Part shown: positions 8,919 to 17,536 of the stretch, one piece after another
Layout: every line of letters begins with the position of its first letter
Position numbering within the stretch: the first letter of the stretch is position 1
NCBI GenBank assembly: GCA_903894475.1
Contig: CAITQH010000261.1
Location: 1-37,153 of the forward strand
Reading direction: 5' to 3'
Length of the DNA stretch: 37,153 bases
DNA from: an uncultured beta proteobacterium
GTDB taxonomy: Bacteria; Pseudomonadota; Gammaproteobacteria; Burkholderiales; Burkholderiaceae_C
Notes under the pieces: model-generated
Databases searched by the model: none
What the model saw: the letters and a program-made list of their open reading frames with translations, nothing else
Told to the model about the DNA's origin: nothing
Made by a program: the position numbers and the translations under genes

Positions 8919-9908
8919 ATGAAATTCTGGTCCTTGCTGTTCGCGGTGTTCCTGCTGCTCGTAGGTGTCAACGCCGAGGCGAAACGCTTGGGCGGCGGCA
9001 GGTCGGTTGGGCAGCAATCGAGTAATGTGACGCAGCGCCAAGCGGCGCCGGCACAGGGTGCGGTCAAGCCGGCAGCACCGGCTCCTACGCCGCCTGCAGC
9101 CGCACCGGTTGCGCCGAAACGGCCCTGGGGCGCGATGCTGGGTGGTCTGGCAGCGGGCTTGGGCCTGGCCTGGCTGGCGAGTTCGCTGGGGATTGGCGGA
9201 GGTGCCATCGCCGAATTCATGATGTTTGCGCTGTTGGCATTGATCGTCGTCATGGCGATAGGCTGGTTCATGCGGTCGCGCAGGGCTGCGCAAGGGCAGG
9301 GTCCCTTGCGTGAGGCGTCCAGTGCTCCTTTCGCTTTTCAGGGTGCGGGGCCGGCTGCGCTTGCGCAGACGCCCGCCAGCTACAACCCGGGAAATGTCGG
9401 CAATGATGCCTCAGCCCGTCCATGGGAGCGCAACAATTCAAGCTTTGATTCGCTGCGCGCCTTGCCAGATGCATCTGGCTCTGTCATTGGTTCGGCCTTG
9501 ACGGGCTCGCAAACCTGGGGCATTCCGGCTGGTTTCGATGTGGACGGCTTTTTGCAGGCAGCCAAGAAGAATTTCATTTCTTTGCAAACTGCCTGGGATA
9601 GATCGGACATAGAAACTTTGCGTGCCATGATGACCGATACGATGCTCCAAGAAATCCAGACCCAAATCACCGAGCGTGGAACTCAGGCCGGCGGCCAGGT
9701 CCATCTGACGGAGGTTGTCATGATCGAAGCGCAGCTTCTCGGCATTGAAGAACTGGCGGAAGAGTACATGGCGAGCGTTGAGTTTTCCGGCATGATTCGC
9801 GAGGAGCCATCGACGGGTGCCAGCCCGTTCCGCGAAGCGTGGAACATGACCAAGCCCAAGAGCGGCAAGAGTGGCTGGCTGGTGGCTGGAGTGCAAGCCC
9901 TGCAGTAA
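8919..9908 (+). CDS. Tim44-like domain membrane protein
   Basis: The 329-residue protein starts at the ATG at 8919, preceded by TTGGGAG five bases upstream; a TTG at 8865 would add 18 unlikely residues. It has a signal-like N-terminus (about 1-22), a Gly/Ala/Pro/Gln-rich spacer, two hydrophobic segments (about 66-90 and 93-112), a flexible stretch, and a C-terminal domain from about 195 resembling the membrane-associated domain of mitochondrial Tim44 (FLQAAKKNFISLQTAWDRSDIETLRAMMTD onwards). Bacterial members are of unknown function. Its place between ubiE and ubiJ is recurrent in betaproteobacteria and suggests a role at the membrane near the ubiquinone complex, which remains an inference. 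An intrinsic terminator-like hairpin follows its stop. Confidence 0.85.
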   Translation: MKFWSLLFAVFLLLVGVNAEAKRLGGGRSVGQQSSNVTQRQAAPAQGAVKPAAPAPTPPAAAPVAPKRPWGAMLGGLAAGLGLAWLASSLGIGGGAIAEFMMFALLALIVVMAIGWFMRSRRAAQGQGPLREASSAPFAFQGAGPAALAQTPASYNPGNVGNDASARPWERNNSSFDSLRALPDASGSVIGSALTGSQTWGIPAGFDVDGFLQAAKKNFISLQTAWDRSDIETLRAMMTDTMLQEIQTQITERGTQAGGQVHLTEVVMIEAQLLGIEELAEEYMASVEFSGMIREEPSTGASPFREAWNMTKPKSGKSGWLVAGVQALQ

Positions 9909-9932
9909 GGCCAACGCGATTCAGGGAATAAT

Positions 9933-9966
9933 AGGGGACTATGGCAACACAGTCCCCTTTTTCTTT
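9933..9966 (+). terminator. Intrinsic terminator-like hairpin enclosing the ubiJ start
   Basis: An 8-bp perfect stem, AGGGGACT (9933-9940) with AGTCCCCT (9951-9958), is followed by TTTTTCTTT. The 10-base loop begins with the ATG of ubiJ, and the GGGG ribosome site is inside the stem. It could end the Tim44-gene transcript or attenuate ubiJ-ubiB. Confidence 0.7.
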
Positions 9967-10492
9967 GCTTGAAGGTTTGCTGCAATACCTGCCTTTTGCG
10001 GATTTGCCGCCCCCCATGTGGGTGGTCGATGAGGTCCAGCGTCGCGTCGTTCTGCTGTTGAACCACATTTTGCTGCAGGAACCGCAGGCCACGGCTCGCC
10101 TGGCACGGCAAAGAGGGCGTGTCGTGCTGCTGCAGTGGCGTTCCTTTTCGATGCGATTGGTGGCCACCGCGGCGGGTCTGCTGGACCTGGCTCCTCCAGA
10201 CACCCAGGCTGATCTGGTTCTGGCAGTGAGCGAAGAGTCTCCCCTGGCGCTGGCGCAGGAGGTGCTGCGCGGCGAGCGGCCGGCAGTGCGCATCGCGGGC
10301 GATGTGCAACTGGCAGCCGAAGTCAACTGGCTGGTCGACCATGTTCGATGGGATATTGAAGAAGACCTGGCTCGCGTGCTGGGCGATGCGCAGGCCCATA
10401 CCTTGGGGCAGGCCGCCCGAGGGATGGCCAGTGCTTTGCGCCAGTTCATGCAAGCCACCTCGACGACGGGTACCGAAAAGGCTACCAAATGA
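9941..10492 (+). CDS. ubiJ: Ubiquinone biosynthesis accessory factor UbiJ (SCP2 domain)
   Basis: A 183-residue protein with an SCP2 (sterol carrier) lipid-binding fold in its N-terminal two thirds (hydrophobic strand [23 protein letters not shown], then [20 protein letters not shown]) and a helical C-terminus. UbiJ binds ubiquinone intermediates and helps assemble the soluble Ubi complex. The family is weakly conserved, so position carries much of the call: the stop overlaps the ubiB start by ATGA, and ubiE is one gene upstream. The motif [16 protein letters not shown]-like near residue 137 is typical of the family. The start codon lies in the loop of a terminator-like hairpin, which is unusual. 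No other convincing start is seen. Confidence 0.85.
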   Translation: MATQSPFSLLEGLLQYLPFADLPPPMWVVDEVQRRVVLLLNHILLQEPQATARLARQRGRVVLLQWRSFSMRLVATAAGLLDLAPPDTQADLVLAVSEESPLALAQEVLRGERPAVRIAGDVQLAAEVNWLVDHVRWDIEEDLARVLGDAQAHTLGQAARGMASALRQFMQATSTTGTEKATK

Positions 10493-12054
10493 CGCGTCTG
10501 TTTCGAGGTGCCTTCATTTTTTGGGTGATGTTTCGTTACGGTCTGGATGAACTGTTTCTGACGGCTTTTCAGAAGCCTTGGCTCGACCGGCTGGCCAGAG
10601 TGCTGGCGCTGGGGCGAAATCTTGAAGCTTCGCCGGGCCAGCGGATTCGACAGGCGCTGGAGCGCCTGGGGCCGATTTTCGTCAAGTTCGGGCAGGTGCT
10701 GTCGACCCGGCGCGATCTGCTGCCGACCGACATCGCCGATGAGTTGGCCAAGTTGCAGGACCGGGTGCCACCCTTTGACAGCGACCTGGCGATTGCCACC
10801 ATCGAGCGCTCCTTTCAGAAAAAGTTGGTCGACATCTTCATCTCTTTTGAGCGCGAACCGATTGCCAGCGCGTCGATTGCGCAAGTTCATTTTGCAGTGC
10901 TCAGAGATCGCGATGGGCGTGCTCGGGAGGTCGCCGTCAAGGTGCTGCGCCCCGGCATGTTGCTGGCGATTGAAAAAGACCTGAGTTTGATTCGCATGAT
11001 GGCGGGCTGGGTGGATGGTTTTTCAAGCGTCGGCCGGCGTCTGAAGCCGCGTGAGGTGGCAGCCGAATTTGATAAATACCTGCACGACGAACTCGATCTG
11101 GTGCGTGAGGCGGCCAGTGCGGCGCAGCTGCGTCGCAATATGGCCGGGCTGGATCTGGTGCTGGTGCCGGAGATGTTTTGGGACTATTGCATGCCCGACG
11201 TGATCGTCATGGAGCGTATGCATGGTGTTCCGGTCAGCCAGGTTGAGCGCCTGCGCGCGGCCGGTGTCGATATTCCAAAACTGGCTCGTGATGGCGTCAC
11301 GATCTTTTTCACGCAGGTGTTTCGCGACGGCTTTTTTCATGCGGATATGCACCCGGGCAACATCCAGGTCAGTATCGAACCGGCGACCTTTGGCCGCTAT
11401 ATATCGCTTGATTTCGGCATCATCGGAACACTTAGCCGGTCTGACAAGGAATATCTGGCACAAAATTTCACTGCGTTTTTCAGACGTGACTACAAGAGGG
11501 TGGCGGAACTGCACATCGAGTCAGGCTGGGTGCCGGCGACGACCCGGGTTGACGAACTGGAGTCGGCAATCCGCTCGGTTTGCGAGCCCTACTTTGACCG
11601 TCCGCTGAAGGATTTTTCGCTCGGGCTGGTGTTGATGCGATTGTTTCAGACGTCCCGGCGCTTTTCGGTTGAAATCCAGCCTCAGCTGGTGTTGCTGCAG
11701 AAGACCCTGCTCAACATCGAGGGCCTGGGCCGTCAACTCGACCCTGATCTGGATCTCTGGAATACCGCCAAGCCGTTTCTGGAGCGCTGGATGGTCGATC
11801 AGATTGGACCCAAAAAATTGATCGAACAATTGCGCAATGAGGCGCCGCTTTATGCCAAGCTGATTCCCGAGTTGCCGCGACTTCTGGTTGACTTTCTCAA
11901 GGGCGGCCGGTCCGGGTCGCCCGAGGCGCTGAACGCGCTCCTGCTGGAGCAGAAACGGACCAACCGTCTGTTGCAGGGTCTGCTGTATGGCGGCTTTGGC
12001 TTTGTGCTGGGCGTGCTCGTCATGCAATGGGTGGGCCGATTTCACCTTTTCTAG
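10489..12054 (+). CDS. ubiB: Ubiquinone biosynthesis protein UbiB (atypical kinase/ATPase)
   Basis: A 521-residue member of the UbiB/ADCK family, needed for aerobic ubiquinone synthesis, probably by using ATP to extract lipid intermediates from the membrane. The family signature KxGQ motif is in [16 protein letters not shown] (about 64-79). The Ala-rich nucleotide loop is [13 protein letters not shown] (about 124-136), followed by the VAVKVLRPG lysine. Catalytic-loop and metal motifs are [10 protein letters not shown] and SLDFGIIG. The C-terminus ends in a hydrophobic membrane segment ([19 protein letters not shown]). The gene is translationally coupled to ubiJ through ATGA. Length and motif order match E. 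coli UbiB, and nothing is missing. Confidence 0.97.
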   Translation: MTRLFRGAFIFWVMFRYGLDELFLTAFQKPWLDRLARVLALGRNLEASPGQRIRQALERLGPIFVKFGQVLSTRRDLLPTDIADELAKLQDRVPPFDSDLAIATIERSFQKKLVDIFISFEREPIASASIAQVHFAVLRDRDGRAREVAVKVLRPGMLLAIEKDLSLIRMMAGWVDGFSSVGRRLKPREVAAEFDKYLHDELDLVREAASAAQLRRNMAGLDLVLVPEMFWDYCMPDVIVMERMHGVPVSQVERLRAAGVDIPKLARDGVTIFFTQVFRDGFFHADMHPGNIQVSIEPATFGRYISLDFGIIGTLSRSDKEYLAQNFTAFFRRDYKRVAELHIESGWVPATTRVDELESAIRSVCEPYFDRPLKDFSLGLVLMRLFQTSRRFSVEIQPQLVLLQKTLLNIEGLGRQLDPDLDLWNTAKPFLERWMVDQIGPKKLIEQLRNEAPLYAKLIPELPRLLVDFLKGGRSGSPEALNALLLEQKRTNRLLQGLLYGGFGFVLGVLVMQWVGRFHLF

Positions 12055-12084
12055 CAGGTTCTAGGCAGCGCCCTGACCGGTACC

Positions 12085-12110
12085 GCAAGGCCTATAATCA
12101 AAGGCTTTGC
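12085..12110 (+). promoter_or_regulatory. Possible fmdB promoter: TATAAT within a palindrome
   Basis: TATAAT lies at 12093-12098, 37 bases before the fmdB ATG. It sits at the loop of a 9-bp near-palindrome, GCAAGGCCT (12085-12093) with AGGCTTTGC (12102-12110). No convincing -35 box is seen. The 14 bases ending in the -10 box match the tmRNA upstream region at 34141-34154 in 13 positions. Confidence 0.45.
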
Positions 12111-12135
12111 AACCTGAAATCCGAGCTCTATTGCC

Positions 12136-12465
12136 ATGCCAATTTACGCCTATAAATGCGAGTCCTGCGGGTTTGCCAAGGATGTGCTGCAAAAATTGTC
12201 GGATTCTCAACTGACGCAGTGTCCGACATGCGGCGCCTCGGCGTTCAAGAAACAACTGACAGCCGCCGGCTTTCAGTTGAAGGGCTCGGGCTGGTACGCC
12301 ACTGATTTCAAGGGGTCCGCCGCACCTGCAGGCGCTGCTGCGGACGCCTCAGCCCCGGCCAAGCCGGCTGCCGACGGCGCGGCCCAGACGGCAGCACCCG
12401 CCAAGGCTGATTCACCCGCTGCGTCCGCCACCGGCGGTTGCGGTGGTGGCTGCGCCTGTCACTGA
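12136..12465 (+). CDS. FmdB family zinc-ribbon regulatory protein
   Basis: A 109-residue protein. The N-terminal 45 residues form the FmdB zinc ribbon, with paired CxxC motifs in YKCESCGFAKDV and QCPTCGA. A linker (KGSGWYATDFKG) is followed by a long Ala/Pro/Lys-rich low-complexity stretch and a terminal Gly/Cys/His cluster (GGCGGGCACH) that may bind metal. FmdB was named for a putative regulator of formamidase, but most homologues are uncharacterised, so the name should not be taken as function. It stands between ubiB and the DUF502 gene, a neighbourhood frequent in Burkholderiales, and has its own likely -10 box upstream. Confidence 0.9.
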   Translation: MPIYAYKCESCGFAKDVLQKLSDSQLTQCPTCGASAFKKQLTAAGFQLKGSGWYATDFKGSAAPAGAAADASAPAKPAADGAAQTAAPAKADSPAASATGGCGGGCACH

Positions 12466-12495
12466 CCTCGAATTGACCTGAAACAGAAGGCTGAC

Positions 12496-13137
12496 GTGCC
12501 AATCAAAAAGTACCTGCTCACCGGCTTGCTGGTTTGGCTGCCGCTGGCCATAACGCTGTGGGTCCTGCTCTGGCTGGTAGGGATGTTGGATGCCATTTTT
12601 GGCGGTTTTCTGACGGGGCTGGCGGCTTTGACCCCGGGTTCGGCCAGCACTTTGATCGAGACCCTGCGGCATATTCCGGGGCTCGGGGTTGTTTTGGTTT
12701 TTTCTGCCCTGTTGATCACCGGTGCGTTGGTGACCAATGTGGCGGGTCGCTGGTGGCTGGCGCAATGGGAGCGGCTGTTTACCCACATCCCGGTTTTCAA
12801 GTCGATCTACAACAGTGTGAAGAAAGTCTCGGATACCCTTTTTTCGAGCAATGGCAACGCGTTTCGCACTGCCATGCTGGTTCAGTACCCGCGCGCAGGT
12901 GTCTGGACCATCGCGTTTCAGACCGGCACGCCCAGCGGAGAAGTCGCGGCGCAACTAGGCCCGGATTTCGTCAGTGCGTACGTGCCAACGACGCCGAACC
13001 CGACCAGCGGATTTTTTCTGATATTTCCACGTGCGGAAGTGATTGAACTGCAGATGAGTGTCGATGAGGCGCTTACTTATGTCATATCCATGGGCTCGGT
13101 GGCGCCAGGCTCGTTGCCTGCCAGTGCACCGAAATAG
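12496..13137 (+). CDS. DUF502 family inner-membrane protein
   Basis: A 213-residue integral membrane protein. Two hydrophobic helices near the N-terminus (about 6-30 and 55-80) flank a short loop. A conserved cytoplasmic or periplasmic region follows, containing the family motif PVFKSIYNSVKKVSDTLFSS and later PTTPNPTSGFFLIFP. These are hallmark DUF502 sequences. The start is a GTG at 12496 with an AGAAGG site about six bases upstream. It lies 30 bases after fmdB and about 50 bases before aspS, so it probably shares a transcript with one or both. Plant homologues are linked to membrane stress responses; the bacterial role is not established. Confidence 0.9.
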   Translation: MPIKKYLLTGLLVWLPLAITLWVLLWLVGMLDAIFGGFLTGLAALTPGSASTLIETLRHIPGLGVVLVFSALLITGALVTNVAGRWWLAQWERLFTHIPVFKSIYNSVKKVSDTLFSSNGNAFRTAMLVQYPRAGVWTIAFQTGTPSGEVAAQLGPDFVSAYVPTTPNPTSGFFLIFPRAEVIELQMSVDEALTYVISMGSVAPGSLPASAPK

Positions 13138-13189
13138 TTGACTTGTTATTAACCTGCACCGCCTGGAGTGGCGGCATTGAAAGTTGTTT

Positions 13190-15025
13190 ATGGCCATGCG
13201 TTCCCACTATTGCGGTCTTGTGACCGAAGCCCTGTTGGGTCAGACTGTCAGCCTGTGTGGCTGGGTGAATCGGCGTCGCGATCATGGCGGCGTCATCTTT
13301 GTCGACATTCGTGACCGTGAGGGCTATGTTCAGGTGGTATGCGACCCGGATCGCGCCGCGATGTTCGAGGTCGCTGAAGGTCTGCGCAACGAATTTTGCA
13401 TTCAGATCAAGGGTTTGGTGCGGTCACGCCCGGACGGTACCATCAACGCGAGTCTCAAGAGCGGCAAGGTCGAGGTGCTATGCCATGAGTTGACCGTACT
13501 CAACCCGTCGGTGACGCCGCCGTTTCAGCTCGATGACGAGAGTCTGAGCGAGACGACACGTCTGACGCACCGGGTGCTGGACCTGCGTCGCCCCTACATG
13601 CAGAACAACCTGATGCTGCGCTATCGGGTGGCGATGGAAGTGAGAAAGTACCTTGATGCCCATGGCTTCATCGATATTGAAACGCCGATGCTTGGCAAGT
13701 CCACGCCCGAGGGTGCGCGCGACTACCTGGTGCCAAGCCGTGTTCATGACGGACACTTTTTTGCCTTGCCGCAAAGCCCTCAACTGTTCAAGCAGTTGCT
13801 GATGATTGCCGGCTATGACCGCTATTACCAACTCACCAAATGTTTCCGTGATGAAGACTTGCGTGCTGACCGCCAGCCCGAGTTCACACAGATCGATATT
13901 GAAACCTCCTTCCTGACTGAACAGGACATTCGCGATCTGGTGCAGGGCATGATCACCACCGTCTTCAAGAACACGCTGGGCGTCGATCTGGGTGAGTTTC
14001 CGGTGATGGCTTATAGCGAAGCAATGCACCTCTATGGATCGGACAAGCCCGATTTGCGGGTCAAACTTGAGTTCACCGAACTGACCGACGTCATGACCGA
14101 TGTGGACTTCAAGGTGTTCTCCGGCGCAGCCAACATGAAGGATGGACGTGTCGTCGGTTTGCGCGTTCCAGGCGGTGCACGTGAGGTGGGCGGTCTGGCC
14201 CGTAGCGAAATTGATGCCTATGGCGAATTCGTGAAAATCTACGGCGCCAAGGGATTGGCCTATATCAAGGTCAATGACGCGAGCAAAGGCCCGGGTGATG
14301 CGAGTGCGCGCTGGCCTGGTCTGCAGAGTCCGGTCGTCAAGAACCTGCATGACAAGGCCATCACCGAAGTATTGGCACGTACCGGAGCGCAGAACGGTGA
14401 TCTGATTTTCTTTGGCGCTGACAAGAGCAAGATCGTTAACGATGCGATCGGTGCCTTGCGCATCAAGATCGGGCACAGCGAGTTCGGCAAGAAGAACGCC
14501 TTGTCCGAGAAGGCGTGGCGACCGCTCTGGGTGGTGGATTTTCCGATGTTCGAATTTGATGAGGAAGCGCAGCGCTACACCGCTGTGCATCATCCCTTCA
14601 CGGCGCCTAAAGTGGGGCACGAGGACTGGATGGTCACGGCACCCGAGAAGTGCATCTCGCAAGGCTACGACATGGTGCTCAACGGCTGGGAGATGGGCGG
14701 GGGCTCGGTTCGTATTCACCGCGCCGATGTCCAGCAAAAAGTCTTTGACGCCCTGAAAATCACGCCCGAGGAAGCACAGGAAAAATTTGGCTTTCTGCTC
14801 GATGCCTTGCAATATGGGGCGCCGCCGCACGGCGGACTGGCGTTCGGACTGGACCGCATCATCACCTTGATGACCGGCGCCGAGTCGATCCGCGATGTGA
14901 TCGCTTTCCCCAAGACGCAACGCGCCCAGTGTTTGCTGACACAGGCGCCGTCGCCGGTTGACGAAAAACAATTGCGCGAGCTGCACATCCGGTTGCGCAC
15001 ACCGGAGCCGGCCAAAGCGGGTTGA
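13190..15025 (+). CDS. aspS: Aspartate--tRNA ligase
   Basis: Class II aminoacyl-tRNA synthetase charging tRNA-Asp (in organisms lacking AsnRS it may also charge tRNA-Asn; this cannot be judged here). The 611 residues show the bacterial layout: an N-terminal OB-fold anticodon-binding domain ([23 protein letters not shown]), the class II core with motif 2 around [25 protein letters not shown], the GAD insertion domain (about 290-420), and motif 3 at [27 protein letters not shown]. The ATG at 13190 gives [11 protein letters not shown]; an inner ATG at 13196 gives the E. coli-like MRSHYCG and is a real alternative. A terminator-like hairpin follows the stop by about 30 bases. Confidence 0.97.
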   Translation: MAMRSHYCGLVTEALLGQTVSLCGWVNRRRDHGGVIFVDIRDREGYVQVVCDPDRAAMFEVAEGLRNEFCIQIKGLVRSRPDGTINASLKSGKVEVLCHELTVLNPSVTPPFQLDDESLSETTRLTHRVLDLRRPYMQNNLMLRYRVAMEVRKYLDAHGFIDIETPMLGKSTPEGARDYLVPSRVHDGHFFALPQSPQLFKQLLMIAGYDRYYQLTKCFRDEDLRADRQPEFTQIDIETSFLTEQDIRDLVQGMITTVFKNTLGVDLGEFPVMAYSEAMHLYGSDKPDLRVKLEFTELTDVMTDVDFKVFSGAANMKDGRVVGLRVPGGAREVGGLARSEIDAYGEFVKIYGAKGLAYIKVNDASKGPGDASARWPGLQSPVVKNLHDKAITEVLARTGAQNGDLIFFGADKSKIVNDAIGALRIKIGHSEFGKKNALSEKAWRPLWVVDFPMFEFDEEAQRYTAVHHPFTAPKVGHEDWMVTAPEKCISQGYDMVLNGWEMGGGSVRIHRADVQQKVFDALKITPEEAQEKFGFLLDALQYGAPPHGGLAFGLDRIITLMTGAESIRDVIAFPKTQRAQCLLTQAPSPVDEKQLRELHIRLRTPEPAKAG

Positions 15026-15055
15026 ACAACTGGTAGCGGGCCTTCAGGCACAATG

Positions 15056-15084
15056 AAAGGGCGTTCAAGCAGCGCCCTTTTCCT
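15056..15084 (+). terminator. Terminator-like hairpin between aspS and nudB
   Basis: An 8-bp perfect stem, AAAGGGCG (15056-15063) with CGCCCTTT (15073-15080), has a 9-base loop and a short T-rich tail (TCCTT). It ends one base before the nudB ATG, so it probably ends the aspS transcript and leaves nudB without a normal leader. Confidence 0.6.
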
Positions 15085-15085
15085 T

Positions 15086-15478
15086 ATGTCGATTGCCTAC
15101 AAAATTCCTGAGTCCGTGCTGGTGGTGATTTACACGCCGGCCCTGGACGTGCTCTTGATCAAGCGCGCGGACGCGGCCGATTACTGGCAATCGGTCACTG
15201 GTAGCAAGGACACGCTGAACGAGTCTTATCTTCAGACTGCTTCCCGTGAGGTCCATGAAGAGACCGGGATTGACTGCAGACCCGGCGTGACGCGCAATAC
15301 CGAGCACTTGTTCGGCTTGCAGGTGCCGCTGCGGCTGCCGATTTGCCTGAACCCGCATGAACACACGGCCTACCAATGGTTACCGTACCGGGAAGCTGCA
15401 CAGAAATGCTCTTCGGCGTCCAATGCAGAGGCGGTCCTGCTGTTGACGCACCTGGCCCTGAGCCGGGAGTCCGCATGA
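15086..15478 (+). CDS. nudB: Dihydroneopterin triphosphate diphosphatase (Nudix) NudB
   Basis: A 130-residue Nudix hydrolase that removes pyrophosphate from dihydroneopterin triphosphate, the product of FolE, in folate synthesis. The Nudix box is intact: GSKDTLNESYLQTASREVHEETGID (about 39-63), with the REVHEE catalytic core. The N-terminus KIPESVLVVIYTP resembles NudB of other proteobacteria, and the C-terminal HTAYQWLPYREA is also typical. The ATG at 15086 is chosen on homology; an upstream in-frame ATG at 15053 would add 11 residues running through a terminator stem. No ribosome site precedes 15086. The stop overlaps the next gene by ATGA. folE lies only about 2 kb downstream. Confidence 0.9.
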   Translation: MSIAYKIPESVLVVIYTPALDVLLIKRADAADYWQSVTGSKDTLNESYLQTASREVHEETGIDCRPGVTRNTEHLFGLQVPLRLPICLNPHEHTAYQWLPYREAAQKCSSASNAEAVLLLTHLALSRESA

Positions 15479-16215
15479 ACATCGTGCGTGTGGCCACCTA
15501 CAACATCCACAAAGGGGTGCAGGGTCTCGGGCCGCGGCGCCGACTGGAAATTCACAATCTGGGTCATGCTGTTGAACAGTTTGACGCCGACATTGTGTGT
15601 CTGCAGGAGGTGCGTAAACTGCACCGGGTTGAAGAGCTTCACTTTCCGCGCTGGCCAGATCTGCCGCAGGCCAATTATCTGGCGCCAGAAGGCTACGAGG
15701 CGGTGTACCGGACGAACGCACTGACCCGGCACGGCGAGCATGGCAACGCTGTCCTGTCGCGCTGGCCGGTGTCGGCGCATCAGCATGAAGATATTTCCGA
15801 TCATCGATTTGAGCAGCGAGGCCTGCTGCATGTCGAGGTCAAGGTGCATGACCGGGAACTTCACGTAGTGGTCGTGCACCTGGGCTTGATTCGCTCCAGC
15901 CGGACGCGCCAGGTGGCCCAACTGCAGCGCTTCATCGAGCGGGAAATTCCATCAAATGCTCCGCTGCTAGTGGCAGGAGACTTCAATGATTGGGGAACAG
16001 GGGTTGAACAGGCGCTGGCGCCGACTGGTTTGCGAGCCTTCAGCGGAGCCAATCAACTGACCTTTCCCGCTCGGCTGCCACTGGTGCAACTGGACTATGT
16101 CTATGCCAGAGGGTTGAGGCCGCTGGCAGCGCATGTTCCTCGGGGGCGCATCTGGTGGCGCATGTCGGATCACCTGCCGCTGATAGCGGAATTCGCGCTG
16201 CCTGCGCCTACGTAG
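15475..16215 (+). CDS. Endonuclease/exonuclease/phosphatase family protein
   Basis: A 246-residue hydrolase of the DNase I-like fold. Family motifs appear in order: ATYNIHKG (about 7-14), the metal-binding glutamate in CLQEVRK (about 42-48), an HLGLIRSSRTRQVAQL segment, GDFNDWG (about 167-173) and the terminal SDHLPL with the catalytic His. All catalytic positions are present, so it should be active on a phosphoester. Substrate class (nucleic acid, lipid or other) cannot be read from sequence. No signal peptide is seen. The ATGA overlap with nudB and the 7-base gap to the cardiolipin synthase indicate an operon; a pairing with clsB is common in proteobacteria (E. coli ybhP-clsB), which hints at a membrane-lipid role. 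Confidence 0.9.
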   Translation: MNIVRVATYNIHKGVQGLGPRRRLEIHNLGHAVEQFDADIVCLQEVRKLHRVEELHFPRWPDLPQANYLAPEGYEAVYRTNALTRHGEHGNAVLSRWPVSAHQHEDISDHRFEQRGLLHVEVKVHDRELHVVVVHLGLIRSSRTRQVAQLQRFIEREIPSNAPLLVAGDFNDWGTGVEQALAPTGLRAFSGANQLTFPARLPLVQLDYVYARGLRPLAAHVPRGRIWWRMSDHLPLIAEFALPAPT

Positions 16216-16222
16216 AGAAATC

Positions 16223-17452
16223 ATGCAGCAACTTCGTCCAGGCCATCAACTTGTGTTGTTGCAGGGCGCGCAAGCCTTTTTCCCTTCCCTGGTGCATGCC
16301 ATCGAAGGCAGCGTCCATGAAGTCCGTATGGAGACCTATATCTTTAACGTGGAGGCATCAGGTCTACAGGTCGCTGACGCGCTGGAGCGTGCGGCGTGGC
16401 GCGGCGTGGCGGTTTATCTGGCCATGGACGGTGTTGGCACACCAAGCCTCTCCCCCCAATGGTCGGCCCGTTTTGATGAGGCAGGTGTCAAGTGGGCGAT
16501 ATTTTCGCCGCTGGGGAGCTTGGGCATGCTGATTCCGAGTCGCTGGCGACGTCTGCACAGGAAATTGTGCGTGGTGGACGGGAGTGTGGCATTTTGTGGT
16601 GGCATCAATGTTCTTGACGATTTTTTTGATCCCAACTACGGCGCGCTGGAGACGCCACGCCTGGATTTTGCGGTTCGTGTGACAGGCCCGCTGGTGCAGA
16701 CCATGCATGAAGCCATGGCCCTGTTCTGGTGGCGATTGCAGGCGGCCAGCACGGCACGGCAGAGCGAGTTCTCAGCGTCCTGGCGCGCCTTGCAGGAGGC
16801 ACTGGCGCTGGCATTGCAGGAACGCTCGAATGCGGATAAGGACAATGCGAGGCCACCTCCTTCTCCTCAGAACCACGGTACCAGCGCGGAACTCGTGCTG
16901 CGTGACAACCTGCGCAATCGGACCCGCATCGAGCGTGCGTACCGCAAGGCCATTGGCGCGGCGCGGGAGGAGATCATGATTGCCAACGCCTATTTTCTAC
17001 CAGGCCGAAAGTTGCGCAAGGGCCTGATTCTTGCTGCCCGGCGCGGCGTCAGGGTTCGTTTGTTGCTGCATGGTCGTTACGAATATTTCATGCAGTACTA
17101 CGCGACCCGACCGGTCTATGGGGCGCTGTTGGCTGCGGGCGTCGAAATATACGAATATTCTGCAGGTTTTCTGCACGCCAAGGTCGCGGTCATTGATGGG
17201 CATTGGGCCACGGTAGGCTCTTCGAATCTGGATCCGCTCAGCCTGCTGCTGGCGCGGGAGGCCAACGTGGTGGTCGATGACGCTGCATTTGCACAGGACC
17301 TGCACGCGCGGCTGGAAGATGCCATGCTGCATGGCAGCGTTCAAATTGACCCGGCGGCTTACGCAAATCGGCCGCTGCGTCAGCGTTTGCTGGACGCGTT
17401 GGCTTTTGGCTTGATGCGGAGCCTGCTCTTTCTCTACGGAAAACGCTATTGA
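16223..17452 (+). CDS. clsB: Cardiolipin synthase B (phospholipase D family)
   Basis: A 409-residue membrane-associated phospholipid transferase that makes cardiolipin. Two HKD motifs are complete: H112/K114/D119 in LHRKLCVVDG and H318/K320/D325 in FLHAKVAVIDG, the second followed by the usual GSSNLDPLSL. No N-terminal membrane helices are present, as in ClsB rather than ClsA. Its upstream partner is the endonuclease/phosphatase-fold gene, the same pairing as ybhP-clsB in E. coli, which supports the B-type call. The extra Ala/Gln-rich and charged insertion at about 170-215 is a spacer between the two halves. The start follows TAGAGAAATC with only a weak ribosome site. Confidence 0.92.
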   Translation: MQQLRPGHQLVLLQGAQAFFPSLVHAIEGSVHEVRMETYIFNVEASGLQVADALERAAWRGVAVYLAMDGVGTPSLSPQWSARFDEAGVKWAIFSPLGSLGMLIPSRWRRLHRKLCVVDGSVAFCGGINVLDDFFDPNYGALETPRLDFAVRVTGPLVQTMHEAMALFWWRLQAASTARQSEFSASWRALQEALALALQERSNADKDNARPPPSPQNHGTSAELVLRDNLRNRTRIERAYRKAIGAAREEIMIANAYFLPGRKLRKGLILAARRGVRVRLLLHGRYEYFMQYYATRPVYGALLAAGVEIYEYSAGFLHAKVAVIDGHWATVGSSNLDPLSLLLAREANVVVDDAAFAQDLHARLEDAMLHGSVQIDPAAYANRPLRQRLLDALAFGLMRSLLFLYGKRY

Positions 17453-17518
17453 TTCAATAGCATGTCAGGCTTGATTGGAAAGGCGAAATGACAAAAAGCC
17501 CTACTGTCAAAACGCTGA

Positions 17519-17536
17519 TAACATGATCCCATGTTA
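17519..17536 (+). promoter_or_regulatory. Palindrome over the folE start
   Basis: TAACATG (17519-17525) and CATGTTA (17530-17536) form a perfect 7-bp dyad around the loop ATCC. It covers the first ATG of folE. It could be an operator or an mRNA hairpin; no regulator is known from this window. Confidence 0.4.

Noticed and set aside
13478-14986. 502-codon open frame antisense to aspS
   Set aside because: It lies wholly over a clear synthetase gene; the translation has no recognisable domain and reflects GC-rich codon use.
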